From: Heterohyrax brucei
Lineage: Eukaryota; Chordata; Mammalia; Hyracoidea; Procaviidae
NCBI GenBank assembly: GCA_028571685.1
Contig: CM053146.1
Span: 115,233,431-115,297,430, forward strand
Reading direction: 5' to 3'
DNA length: 64,000 bases
The position numbers and the translations under genes are program-made. The notes below the pieces were generated by a model, which was given only the letters and a program-made list of their open reading frames with translations, had not been told where the DNA came from and searched no databases. This document shows, piece by piece, positions 24,788 through 36,537 of the stretch. The number at the start of each line of letters is the position of its first letter. The stretch's first letter is position 1.

Positions 24788-25117
24788 TGTTTGCATATTA
24801 GCCCTTAGCAATTCACATTCTGCTGATCTCAGTAGAATACTAAGATCATGTTTTTAAGTAAGGACAGTTTTTGTATTATAGGATTTTCTTCACCAAACCC
24901 TTCAGCATTCAAGGAACAGAACAGATATCGTGACCAGTAAGAGATACTTTCATAGAGGCAGCTTCAGAAGCCAGGGAGCTTCAGAAACTCTTTGCCCCAG
25001 CAGATTCCTTCTTTTGTGGTAAAATTTTAAAGCATGTATCACAAGTACACTGTGGGAATTGTTGATCTCAAAGTAAGATGCTCAGCCTCTTCCCGAAATG
25101 AGCATCCTATAAATATA

Positions 25118-25581
25118 TGAGGTCTGACTACTTTGTGAATGAGGTACTAAGTACCTCATTGCTGAGTAGCACTATGGTCACCTTTGAAGTATTCCCCTTG
25201 GGAAGCTATTCACCAATGCCACCCTTCAAAGCATTTTTGGAACTCTTTTTCTGGAATGACCATCAGAGCTGTGATTGCATTACCCATGATGTCCTGAATA
25301 TCATTAAAATGTCTTCCTTTCAATATTTCCTTTATCTTTGAGTAAAGAAAAAAACACTGGGTACCAGATCAGGTGAATAGATAGTGTGTTCCAATACAGT
25401 TTTTGTTTACCATCTAAAAACTCCCTCAAAGATAGTACCATATGAGCTGGTGCATTGTCATGACGAACACAGCTGTGAAACAGTGATAGACCAAGATTAT
25501 GAAACCTTACTGAGTTGTTTGTACAGTGCTGCCAACATAACAACATGGTGGCAAGTTCATGAACTTAATTGTCAGACCTCA
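25118..25581 (-). mobile_element. mariner element, internally deleted, with TIRs and TA flanks
   Basis: The ends are inverted: TGAGGTCTGAC at the left and GTCAGACCTCA at the right, each flanked by TA, the mariner target duplication. On the minus strand the interior encodes a transposase C-terminal relic. It contains HDNAPAHM, the mariner D34D-region 'HDNAPxH' motif, a decayed proline-rich region, and then an IPEKEFQKCFEGWHW-like end. At 464 bp it is about a third of a full mariner; the N-terminal DNA-binding part is gone. The frame has stops and shifts, so it is dead. A perfect 8-bp palindrome TGAGGTAC/GTACCTCA lies near the left end. Confidence 0.88.
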
Positions 25582-25629
25582 TATATATATATATATGTAT
25601 ATATACATATGTATACGTATATATATATG
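25579..25629. repeat. (AT)n-rich microsatellite
   Basis: Alternating AT with GT/AC/CG interruptions, starting at the right end of the mariner element. Confidence 0.9.
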
Positions 25630-25647
25630 AAATATGGTAAAAAAAAA

Positions 25648-25850
25648 GAAGTTGCTATGTAATAGATTCCGACTCATGGTAATTCCGTGTATGTCACAGT
25701 AGGACTGTGTCCCATGAGGTTTTCAGTGACTGATTTTTCAAAGTAACTTGTCAGGCCTTTCTTTTGAGATGACTCTGAATGGACTCAAACATCCCACCTT
25801 TCAATTAGCAGTGAAACATGTAAACCATTTACACTATCCAAGGCTTCCCC
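25648..25850 (-). repeat. AfroSINE, long variant
   Basis: 'gctatgtaatagattccgac', 'aggttttcagtgactgattt', 'cttgtcaggcctttctttt' and 'ttcaattagcagtgaaacat' occur in minus orientation. Confidence 0.85.
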
Positions 25851-27191
25851 TGTGACTATAGATAACAAACAGCTGTGTGTTGGCTGCATAACAGACCGAT
25901 ATTTACAGGGATGGGGCAACAAGTCTCTTGGAATCTCAGTAGCAGAGGAGAAACTTCCCAAAGAATAACAATTTAGACAACATTTAGACATTTAGACAAC
26001 TTCATTTTCAAACTTGATCAAGATAGATTGACTGCCTTTGATGAGAGAGGTGAGCTACTCTTTAGATGAAGTTTGGCTCCCTGGATAAAACAAGCAAGCA
26101 ATAAAATAAAGCAAACTTATTTCTACTTTAACAAAAATAGAACACCATGTCCAATGAATTCCCACATCTCAAAACCCGTCTGAACTCCTTTGAGGAAGAT
26201 CAGACACGTGATTTTAGATTAAGCAGTCCTGATTGTTATGACCTTATTTTGTATGATTTGAACAAGACATTGGGCTGAAATAATGAAGATCCTTAAACTT
26301 CAAGAGAATTAAGTTTCCCTGACCCTCACCAAACCTGAGCTATATTAACTAGACCCTTGGGTCCTGCCTTTTGAAACAATTCTATTTTTATGCCAAGCAA
26401 ACTTATAAGCAGAAAAACAATTGAGTGAATAAAGTATCTCTATTTTAATTCATGTTTCCCAGGCTTGAGTTTGTTGAGCCTTGCCAAAGGAGACTGATTT
26501 TACATTTGCCAGACAATTTGGGATCCAAGCCTTCCCAAAGGGATGCTTGGGAAATGCACTTCATAGAGGACGAGCATTCTTTGTGACTGTATAAGATACT
26601 TCACATCAGGCATTAGAATCTTAACATCCTTTCCTCTCCTCTTCCCAAGCCAAGGAAAAAGTAGTATCTTTTGTCCAGCATAGGCCTGAGACATTACACT
26701 ACTGTCATGGTACCTTTGGAGAGATGCAGGAAGGCTAGTTTAGAAAGTTAATATTTCATAACTGCCAGCCAGTCGATCCAACAAGGCTAATTTCAGCATC
26801 ACTGGGAGAACTTATTAAAAGGTGGTATCCAGAGAGGGTCCCCAAGTACTTCTCCAGGTAATCATCAAGATTTCTAAGCCAGGATTCTAAAAGTAGTAAA
26901 TTCACTCCCTCCACTTCAGTAAATGCCAATACAATCTAGCTTCTCAGACAAGACCATTATACTGACCAGCATCACAGGAAATATTTTCATGGACTAAAGT
27001 ATAGTAGTTCACATTGAGAGAGTTGAAAAATGTCCCTTGGAGTCACATTACACTGGGGAATTTTTGAAATATTAAGAATGAAATTAGTAAGATAAGTTAC
27101 CAACTTTTTTAAAACTTGTTTAAAATTAAGCCAGAGAGAAGTCTGCTCACAGAAGTCTTCAAGAGCCAAAATGACAAAAATCACCAGGCCA

Positions 27192-27391
27192 CTGTTGTTA
27201 GGTCTCCTGGAGTGGATTCTGACTTGTGGAACCCCATGTAAGCAGAATAGAACTGCCCTATGGGTTCCCAAGGCTGTGACCTTTCAGACACAGAGCACCA
27301 GACCTTTCTTGCAAGGCACCTCTGGGTGGGTTTGAACTTCTGACTTTGCACCTAGCAGTTGAGCACGTCATTGTTTGTGCTCCTGGAGACC
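27192..27391 (-). repeat. AfroSINE, long variant
   Basis: 'ctgttgttaggtctcctgga', 'gcagaatagaactgccctat', 'gcaccagacctttcttgcaa' and 'tctgggtgggtttgaacttc' occur in order. The GTTGTTAGG start is shared with RTE 3' ends. Confidence 0.88.
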
Positions 27392-27801
27392 CCTAAAAGA
27401 TCATTAGGATCTATGAATTTTTTTTTTTAAGTAGATATGTTTTCTTAGTGAGAGAGCATCAACTTTCTTTGACCTTCCCTAGCCTTCCAGGCCATCTTGT
27501 TTGCAGTTCTCCAGCAATTATACACCTGCCCAATGGCCCGCAGCCAGAAAGTTTCTCCCAGCTGGAACTAAAGACCTGCCCCTACTTCCTGGCATTCTCA
27601 TTTGCCCTCACACCTCTCTTCCTTTTTCTTTTCTTTTTTCTATGTCTCCCATTAAATTTAAACAAGTATTTGCTTGGTCTTAGTGTGAGCCAGTGGGATG
27701 TGGTGTGGGTTATGATGAGCCAGGTGCCGGAAACCTGAGAATATAGTAGTTATCTCTACCTTGGAAGAACTCACAGTCTAGCCAGAACTACAGACGTCCA
27801 A

Positions 27802-27828
27802 GCCACAAAAAAAAAAAAAAAAAATTAA
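27802..27828. repeat. Poly-A run
   Basis: About 20 A followed by TTAATA. It lies just upstream of the interrupted AfroSINE tail. Confidence 0.7.
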
Positions 27829-27844
27829 TATGTTTGAAAAATGG

Positions 27845-27884
27845 TATTGTATAGGATCCTCTGAGTGGGAATCGACTCACTGGC
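27845..27884 (+). repeat. AfroSINE 3' fragment, left of the LTR
   Basis: 'gtataggatcctctgagtgg' then 'gaatcgactcactggc' is an AfroSINE 3' tail that stops at the LTR boundary. The remainder of the tail is seen at 28406-28440. Confidence 0.75.
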
Positions 27885-28405
27885 TATTTTAGTCAGCTAG
27901 TGCTGCTCTAACAGAAGTACCACAGAGTGGATGGCTTTAACAAAGGAAGCTTTTTTCTTATACAGTCTGGTAAGCTTCAAGTCCAAGTTCAGGATGTCCA
28001 CTCCAGGGAAGACTCTCCCCCTTGTCAGCTCTGGAGGAAAGTCCACTATTGCATCAGTCTTTGTCCAGGGAGCATCTTGGTGCAGAAACCTCAGGTCTGA
28101 AGGATGTGCTCGTCTCCCATTGCTGCTTGCTTGATGGTGAGAGGTTCCCCATTCTCTGCCTGCTTCTCTTTCCTTTTATCTCTTGTAGGATGAAAGGATT
28201 AAGGGTGGTACAAGCCATACTCCAGGGAAACTCCTTTTACAGTGGAGCAGGGAGGTGATCCTAAAGGATTTACAGCCCCACCCTAATCCTTTAACATACA
28301 GCACAGGAAAACCACAAAATGGAGGAGAGTCACAAGATACTGGGAATCATGGACCAGCCACGTGGCTACACGTATTTTTAGGGGGACACAATTCAATCCA
28401 CGACA
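27885..28405 (-). mobile_element. Solitary LTR of an ERVL/MaLR-like element
   Basis: On the minus strand the element starts TGTCGTGGATTGAATTGTGT and ends 'tagctgactaaaata'. It is about 521 bp and flanked by the 5-bp direct repeat CTGGC (27880-27884 and 28406-28410). The same sequence occurs on the + strand at 56084-56599. The start ('gtggattgaattgtgtcccc') and end ('gtggtacttctgttagagca') resemble MLT1-type LTRs, and a 5-bp duplication is typical of ERVL-class insertions. No internal retroviral coding sequence is present. Family name is inferred. Confidence 0.8.
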
Positions 28406-28440
28406 CTGGCAGTGCATTTTTTTTTTCTTTTTAATTGTGT
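28406..28440 (+). repeat. AfroSINE tail, right of the LTR
   Basis: 'ctggcagtgcattttttttt' continues the SINE tail after the LTR, starting with the duplicated CTGGC. Confidence 0.65.
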
Positions 28441-28963
28441 AGGAGACATTCACTTCTTTGTGAACTCAAACAGAGCAGTTCATTCTGTTCACATCAGAGT
28501 GTGTAGTTAGGGATACCAGAGAAGCCACAGAGACAACTTGGGACTGGCTTCAGCCAACATGTTCTGTTCTTTTTCCCTCTTTCAAATATGGTGTTGTTTT
28601 GTTTTCCTTTCCCAAAGGAGCCCCTGATTTATTCCATCCATTTGTTTTAAAATGAACGAGTACATACAGATTGCAAGGTTTGTAAATGTGGATATGAGAC
28701 CTTAAGAATCTTTCCAGCCAGCCTGTTTTGGAGCTGTTTTCTCATCTAGGCTCTGAAAAACAGTGAGGAACAAGTGGTGAGAATTTCAATGACTGCAAGT
28801 GAAACAGCCTGGCAAATCTTTATAGACCCTATTAAGTAAGAAAGATACGCTGGCTATGAAATGCTAATATTTGCCAAAAGAAACAATACCTGTTATCTGC
28901 TGGTATTTTATTTTCTGTAAAACTTGTAAAGACTGTTAATGTCCTCAGGCAACAGGCTGCTTT

Positions 28964-28985
28964 TTAGTATTATTATTATTACTAC
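28964..28985. repeat. (TAT)n short tandem repeat
   Basis: 'tagtattattattattacta' is a short trinucleotide run. Confidence 0.75.
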
Positions 28986-29086
28986 TTGATAAAAATGATA
29001 TTCTCACTTAATAGAAGCATGAATATCCTGTAAGTAATTTCTGAAATGGAGTGACTCTGAAGTTTTCTAAAAATATTGAGACCCCA

Positions 29087-29262
29087 CTACCCCCCCCCCC
29101 AAAAAAATCCACTGCCATCAATTCGGGTCCAACTCATTAAGGCTACTGTAGGTCAGAGTAGAACTGCTCCATAGAGTTTCCAAGGAGCACCTGGCATATT
29201 TGAACTGCCGACCTTTTGGTTAGCAGACATAGCACTTTACCCACTATGCCACCAGGGTTTCC
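29087..29262 (-). repeat. AfroSINE with C/A tail tract
   Basis: A run of 13 C and then A residues precedes the canonical minus-strand copy: 'ccatcaattcgggtccaact', 'cagagtagaactgctccata', 'gaactgccgaccttttggtt' and 'ccactatgccaccagggttt'. Confidence 0.93.
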
Positions 29263-30764
29263 TTACAAATATTAAAATGTTTATTATTCTCTTTTTCAAG
29301 AGCTACATAGCATGTACCATTCCCCTTCCCTTTCTAAATTCCAAAGCTAAATTGACAGAGCCTGTAGCACATAGCTGGGAAGAGAGGGCAAGTTGGTTTC
29401 TGTGTGTAAAAACATGGGGGTTAAAACATCTTTAAACTAGCATGGTAGGCTAGTTTCCATTGTCGTAGAAAATATGATGTTACGCCTTTCTGGCAGAGGG
29501 GATCATTTCAGGTAGATCATGATCAGAACACAGAAAAGAGATGGTTGGGTGAATAAATGGAAATATCCCAAAAGATTGTTCAGCCCATTTGGAAGATGAT
29601 CTGTGAACCAACTTGAGGGAAGGTGCTTGGAGGCTGATCTGGATAAGGAAAGATGTGTCTGGTGAATTCTTCCTTCAGAGGAAAGGGAGAACAAGGATGC
29701 TGACAGCATGCTAGCCACCTTAAGAAAAGAATTTAGGGATAGAACGCGTGATAGCTAAAAAAGTACAGAAAGCATCAGAAGCCTATTTCCTAAACATGAG
29801 CACATGGAGAAGTGAGGCCTTGCTGCCCTTGACCAATTCTAAACATGAGACTTGGGTGTGTTTTCGTTATCTGCTCCTTAAAGGTGCCTGATGAAAACTA
29901 AGGACATTGATGAACAATTCTGGATTAATCAATGTCTCTTACCTTGTGAAAAACAGAAGCCTTATGCAAAATGCCTACTCAGAAAAAGTGACTTTATAGT
30001 CTGGAGGCGTGCAGATTTCAGGCAAAGCTGAATCTAGCCACTCTAGACTGACCACTAAAAGTCTGTCTTTATTTCTCTGTTTTACTAGTCTCTATGTCGG
30101 TATCATTCTCAGAGAGATTCCCCCTTATGGTGACAAGACAGCTATCAGCAGCTTGAAACCAGCAAGTCTATAAAAAGAGATTCTGTCCCTCCTACCAGAA
30201 ACAGGACAGGTCTAGAACTGGTATTCATTATATGGCTCAATGGCTTGATCGACTCAGTCTGGGTCATATGTCTACTGCTAAGCTAACCCCCACGGCAACA
30301 AAGCTGTATTACTCTTACTGGCCAGAACTTGGTCACAAGGCGCCTCTGGAATCAGAAAGAAGAATCAGGCACCCCCAGACTCGGTGAGTAAATATAGGTG
30401 AGGAGGTGGCCCCAAGGACAGTCAAGGTGCTGTTAATAAGGGAAAGGGGATGTTGGGCACAGTCAGAAGCTGTCTTCTATAGCTTTTAATTAATAATCAT
30501 GTAAACTGGCTTCATCTTCCTAAATTTTCAAGGAAAAAGAAAGGACCTTTCCCTTCATGTATTTTTCTGTTTATTATTAGAAAGAGCAATTACCAATTTT
30601 AAATTTGTTTCCATTGTTTTTATCTACTGTTCTGGTGTCTTTGTGCTATCCCAAGAATGCAGAGAGTTTCAGTTAGTTACTCATGGGAAGTTACCAGCCC
30701 TCTAGCTTCTTATTTCAATAGGCAAGTGACATTTTGATTACTCAGACCTAGGAATTTGCCCCAG

Positions 30765-30822
30765 GGAGAACCAAAAAATCAAACCTACTGCTATTGAGTT
30801 GATTCCAGCTCATAGAGACCCC
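30765..30822 (-). repeat. AfroSINE 3' fragment
   Basis: 'tgctattgagttgattccag' and 'ctcatagagaccccaggg' match only the 3' end of the SINE in minus orientation. Confidence 0.72.
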
Positions 30823-31084
30823 AGGGAGAAGCAATTAGAATTATTTGAAAGGGCTAAACATGAATGGATAGAATTGCTCTATCTACATCCTCATAAATTA
30901 TTGTTTTTGACAGAAGCCTTTTGTTTCCAAGCTGACACTTTGTGGCCCATGCCCAGTTGCTGTCACTAATGTGGGCCTGGGTATTTCAGCCAGCCCTGCC
31001 TGAAAATCTTCCTCAAGGCCAATGACTCCAACCTGCTTGTCTCTTTCCATTCCCTCTCTTCTAAAGCCAAGTATAGGAAGCATT

Positions 31085-31320
31085 TTAGTATAATAATTAA
31101 GAGCTTAAATTCTAAAGCTAGACTGCCTGGGTTCACATCCAGGCTCCACCACTTACTACCTAAGTAGACATGAGTGATTTATTCAACCTCATTGCTACTT
31201 AGTCTTCCTTAAAATTGGGATGATAACATCTGAACACTGAGATAGTGAAATGGTTATTGTATGTATAACACTGAGAATAGATCTGATATGTAATAACTGT
31301 TCAGTAAATATTAGCTGCTT
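31085..31320 (+). repeat. MIR SINE
   Basis: Nearly complete: 'gactgcctgggttcacatcc', 'aggctccaccacttactacc', 'ttcaacctcattgctactta' and 'gttcagtaaatattagctgc'. Confidence 0.88.
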
Positions 31321-31871
31321 TTAAATGGCACAGAAACTGAAGTGTTTAGAAATAATACAGTGCATTGACTCAATAGCAATTCTTAGTCATTATTAATTTC
31401 CAGCTACTTGCATCATCCCAGAGTCCTGGGACATGATGAGACACACAAAGCATTGTGGGAGCACTTCAGCCATACTCCAGTTGCCATTGAAATGCCTTCC
31501 ACCCTGCCTGTAAGATGGCTTTAAGTCAAAATCAGTGGCATACCACTCAGTGGCATACCAGCCCAGTGAACTGGGCTTCCCCACAGTCCATCCAGATGGC
31601 AACTGTCAGGCTTGGCTGTCAGGCAATTTTCAATGCCCCTTTCATTCCTGACCTGGGAGGCATACCTAAGCTCCTTCATAAACTTCTGCTTAAAATAAAA
31701 CCCAAGTCTAGAAGAAAGTGAACTTCAAGCAGCTTCTGCTTTCAGTTCTGCAAAAACCCTGAGCAAAGAAATGCTAAAGTCTAGTTAATGGCTTAAACTA
31801 TGAAGGATGAGGGAAATAAAAAAGAGAATATATCCAAATTATGATCCCACAAATTATACAACAATCAGATT

Positions 31872-32055
31872 CATAATAACAATGTCACCATTTGTTTAGT
31901 GCTGACTCCACCAGACACTGTACAAATCCCTTATGGAAATTATTCCATAAAATACGTGTGAGGTATGTATTTTTAAATCCTGTTTTACAAATTAGAAAAT
32001 TAGAGTTCTGAGACCTTGAACCATGAAAGGCTGATTTTCAAATCCCTGCTTACTC
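31872..32055 (+). repeat. MIR SINE
   Basis: 'accatttgtttagtgctgac', 'tgtgaggtatgtatttttaa', 'atcctgttttacaaattaga' and 'gattttcaaatccctgct' follow MIR order. Confidence 0.78.
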
Positions 32056-32526
32056 CCAGTGAAAACGGGAGGAAAGACAGGGTGCCACTGCCACTGTCTC
32101 TATGGTTTCATCTCAGATGTTTGTGGGGAGGGCTCTCTGAGTGTCCATCTGTAAGCAACTTAAAAATTGTTTCCTACCTCTGCTGAGCTACTCTTGCGTT
32201 ATCACTCTTAATTTGCTTTTGAATCCGGTACTGTTGAGCCCAAACCAGGTTTTGGTATTGTTTGGTTGCCTATAACGGTCAAAATAAAATCATCCTTTTT
32301 ATGGTTTAGTCAAATAAGTTAACTGCCTCTGGCTCGAAACCAAACCTAAACAACAGAAAAAGAGAGAAAAAAAAAGTCCTGAACCACATTATTTTTCCAT
32401 AATCTGTTTAAAACAGAAAAAAATGCTATGCTATTCTTACATTAGACTGAAAAAAGAACTGTTTCTGTTTCTAATGAGCAATTAATTCCAGCTCAGTATG
32501 TTGAGTTTAGAATAGGTTAAGTTCCT

Positions 32527-32955
32527 CTAAACCATAACCGTTTGTGTTGGATCATAGTTGAAACCCAAAATTCCAATTTCTACAATAATAGCATTCTTTT
32601 CTTCTATTGCAATGGGAGAAATGACCGCTTTATGTGATATAGGAAAATACATGGCAGAGAGTCCTATGGATTCCAGATTTCCTAAAACGTTCTTAAAGCT
32701 GTTTAAAATCAGTTGAATACGTTTTATTTCAAAAGTCTCAAAATAATCTTTGGGTAGTAAGTTAAAAGAAAAAAGATCTTTTGAGTAGTCCATGCAAGTC
32801 CACCTAACTGGTATTTGTGGCAGAAATATCAGCTTAACCTTAACAAGAATTAACATCACCTGTAAGCCGTGTTTGTGTTTAGCTCTGATAGCCTGTGCTA
32901 TCCCCTTGTGCAGCTTCCTACTGTAATTAGCCAACCAGGTCATGATAGTGGCCAT
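32527..32955 (-). other. 142-codon open frame of unknown meaning
   Basis: This is the longest open frame in the window. It has no recognisable domain, no splice framing and a composition rich in Ile, Leu, Lys and Phe, as AT-rich noncoding DNA gives. A second minus-strand frame (33167-33388), in a different reading phase, lies beyond an AfroSINE. I do not call a gene. It could be chance, a decayed pseudogene or an unrecognised repeat. Confidence 0.15.
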
Positions 32956-33046
32956 TCGGTTCTCTCAGTTTAAGGAAATTTGGAGTGAGTCATTCTAAAA
33001 CTAGCAGCATTTGGTTCTTGCTAAGTGGTAACTAGTGCGGTATTAG

Positions 33047-33140
33047 GGCCCTGGTGGTGCGCTGGTTTAGAGCTCTGTAGGGTCACTGTGAGTCAGAATC
33101 CACCCAAAGGCAATGGCTTGGTTTGTTTTGTTTTGTTTTT
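33047..33140 (+). repeat. AfroSINE, internally deleted
   Basis: The head 'gccctggtggtgcgctggtt' joins directly to the tail 'gtagggtcactgtgagtcag' and 'aaaggcaatggcttggtttg'. The middle, including the B-box region, is missing. Confidence 0.88.
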
Positions 33141-33599
33141 AGTGTAGTGCTATGGGAAAAGAAAATTCACAGAAGGTTCTCCTCAACAACAGACAGAAAA
33201 AACACTCGAATCAAAGAAAATCCTAAAATGCTACTAATCACTGCAATGCAGATAGGATTGCATTCTCCTTGAGAAGAATGACCACTCTTGAATGCAATCA
33301 TAATGATTCCTGTGAGAGTCGGGGACTTTATGATCCTCCCATGAATCTCGTTAATTTCTCGATGTATCACTTCCAGCCTTAAAATCATAATGCTGGTTTT
33401 CAGGATGCTGATGACAAAGTGTAAAAGTTGTTACCCAACTGAATTTCAGTTAGTCTGACAGGAAAACTTCCCTTTGCATTTATTCAAGCAAATGATCTAA
33501 AAAGAAAGAATGTAATGTTGTTATTATAAACCGTTGAGAAATAGTTTCTTTTCTGCTTTCCAGACAAAGACTTTTATAAAGTAATGGAGTCCTTGGGTT

Positions 33600-33730
33600 T
33601 TATCTCCGTGAAGCTTTCCTCACGTGATTCAGCTCATCCCAGGCCATCTCTCGGCGAGCCTCTTACCGGGAGTAGCTGCTGTCCCTCGGCAGCAAAGCCG
33701 ACGCAGCACGTGAAGGCGAGACATTGTCAG
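33600..33730. other. CpG-rich unique patch
   Basis: CpGs are clustered ('tctcggcgagcc', 'ttaccggg', 'ccctcggcagc', 'gccgacgcagcacgtgaagg'). No repeat signature and no exon structure is apparent. Confidence 0.4.
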
Positions 33731-33859
33731 AATCACTCATTCCTTCAGTGCTTTAGTCACTCACTGGATACGTAGTGATTTATCTATAATAGGTACATTA
33801 ATTCTGACAATTGCAGCAACAACACATATCAACAAAGAAGGAAAAACTGGGTAGGGCTG

Positions 33860-33879
33860 GGTGTGTGTGTGTGTGTGTG
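33860..33879. repeat. (GT)n microsatellite
   Basis: Ten GT units. Confidence 0.95.
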
Positions 33880-35281
33880 AAGATATTAATGTTTTGAAGC
33901 TTCTCCTTCAGAAAAACAGTAGGAAGTGGTGTATGAGAAAGACTGTCTCCATCATGATCTGATGTCTTTTCCCTAATGATCCTTCTGGCTCACCCCACGA
34001 TCATGGATACCCCCAAACCATGTGGAGACACCACCATTTTTCAGTGTCCTTTTCCATTGTCACTAATTGCCAGTCCCAGATTGTTTCTGAATAGCAGCTC
34101 TATTTTCATTTTAATTTTTTACATTTATCTGTTCCTCTTGGTTTTCTTCATCTGTTTAGTACGGCCCGGGTTTCCTGTTTCTCATGCAGTTCCCATTTTA
34201 GTAGTTTCCCGAGTTTAAATGGTCAGGCAGCACTTCAACACTGATGGGCTGTGTGTGTGTGCGGTTATGAGGGAATCAGAGACTCATCTTCCCAACGAGG
34301 GAACTGTGGTCTCACAATTAATGTGAATGATGGCAGGAAGAAATCTTTTAACCTAGTACTTAAAGAGGTGATTGGAAAAAATGCTATGGGATGTTAGACT
34401 TTGTGGTTTACCTGTGGTTTTAGAACTATGCTGAAATTTCCTGATTTCAGAAAGTGTGTAACTGTGCTAAATATAGATGAATAAATGTAAGATTAAAGAA
34501 TCTAATCTTTAAATGTACAGTGATGCCAAGAAAGGTAGTAAGCAAATAGGCAAGTACTTATATTGTCTTTGAAGTATTTAATATTTTCCTTTAATTGATT
34601 TGTCAGTGTAATTTATCAACAATATGCATTCTTTGTCACTTAGAAGCTCTTGAAACTTTCATGGCTTTTTAAAAGTTTTTATTCAATAATATATTTATTC
34701 CATAAGAAAATTTTGAATCCTGTTTTAAGACAAGTACCATGGGAGTTCTTATAAACAAAATGGTGAATAAAACAAATGTGGAACTTGAATGAGAATGAAC
34801 AGAAATACCTCAATAATAAGAAGAAAACCTGTTAATATGCTATCATCAATTAAAGAAAAGAAGAAACTGATTTTCATTTATGTACCATGACTTTGTCCCC
34901 AGGATTTGAGAACCAGATTTCAAAGCATGTGGTTGCTTTCTTGTGTGTTTTTAATTCGTCTCATCTATTCCTTATGCCTTTATTTGGTGTCAGTTTTGTG
35001 CCAGAAATTTACTTGACTCTCAGGGTTCAGAAATGAGTGAGGAATTCAAGTCTGGTGTGAAAGGGAGACAGAAACAAAGAAGGTCAAATATAGTGATATA
35101 TTTGAAAATAATTGTATGAGAAAAAAATTGAAAAATGAATGCACAGGAAAGGAGAGAGAGAAATAACCAAGAACTGGTGAGACAGATTTGCTTTTATCTC
35201 TGGGAACACTTCCTTTGCGTGGGATTCATTCTCCCCCCTTTGACTGCAGTTCAGACCCCCTGCCCCCGAGTAAGCTCCTAA

Positions 35282-35390
35282 AACCAGCTGCCGTCCAGTG
35301 AGTTCAGACTACTGGCTCCACAGGGTTTTCAGTGACTGCTTTTCAGAAGTAGATTGCCAGGCTCTGCCTCTGAGGCACCTCTAGTACCAC
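35282..35390 (-). repeat. AfroSINE, long variant, fragment
   Basis: 'gctgccgtccagtgagttca', 'ttttcagaagtagattgcca' and 'ctgaggcacctctagtacc' are present; the tRNA-like head is lost. Confidence 0.78.
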
Positions 35391-36218
35391 GTTTCATAAT
35401 GACCTGCCATCACCTTTCTTAACCTGTGATATTTTAAATACAGTTGGGTTATTTAAAACGAACATGTATCTTCTAATATTCCTATGTGACATGTTTCCCA
35501 CCATCTAAGAATTGCACTCAGAATCTGACACGAGTGCTGCTTTTCTAGGACTTCTCCATTGTTGAGTTCTGTATCTCGATTCATCGCTAAGTTAACTTGT
35601 TTACCTTTGGGAGTTACTTCATTGCAGGAAGGATATGTAGGTAGCATATTTCTAAACCCTGCAAATCTGATAATATCCTTTATATATTGATATGTATCTC
35701 AACACTTGTAACAGTGTCTGGGGTGACTTGCCTACATCCCACGGGTCTTTTCCTGAAATTTCCATTGTCTTTTGGTATTTAACACCGGGGAAGGAGAGAA
35801 CTGAGACTGACCTGATTTTTCTTCGTTCTCAGGTAACCTGTTTTCTCTCTGTGTCTCAACCTTTCTTTATTAGTGATATTCAAAATTATCGCCCAGATTT
35901 CTTTGAGTATTAATCCTCTTTTCATTCATTTTGCCAAGTTCTTATTGAACACTTTGTGATAAGAGTTTGTGTCTATTTTGTTCTGTTGTCTGACTTGAAA
36001 GCACAATGTTGTTCCTTAACAGAGTGGTTGAAGTTTCCTTGATTTTCCTCACTCTATTACTGAGTGTTTGTGGATGACTGCCCTCCTACCTAGCTGGAAG
36101 GCTGGCTGCTGTACATTTATGCCTTTTTGGAGGTTGGGCTGCTTAACCTCTGAGGAAGTGAGCCTGAATCCCCAGTGATACCTGGAAGAGAAGTTTGCTT
36201 CTGCCTAGTTTCTTAGAT

Positions 36219-36393
36219 GGAAATCTTGGTTGCATAGTGGTTAGGAGCTATGGGTGCTAACTGTGAAGGTTGACAGTTTTTGTCCACCAAGTGCTCTTTG
36301 GAAATTCTGTGGGGCCATTCCACTTAGTCCTATAGGGTCTCTGTGCATTGGAATAGGCTCAAGGGTTTGGTATGGATTTTTGGTTTAGTTTGG
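36219..36393 (+). repeat. AfroSINE
   Basis: The head 'tcttggttgcatagtggtta', 'tttggaaattctgtggggcc' and the tail 'ctatagggtctctgtgcatt' are clear. Confidence 0.88.
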
Positions 36394-36537
36394 TCTGTTT
36401 TTTTATGCTCTTGGATATGTATGACTGAAGTTAGTGGACAAGGAGACAACTTTTTGTGCTCTGATTTCCATTTGACCTGATCCCATCATCCTATATCACC
36501 TGTGGCTGCATCCACCTTTCATTCTTACAATGTTTTT

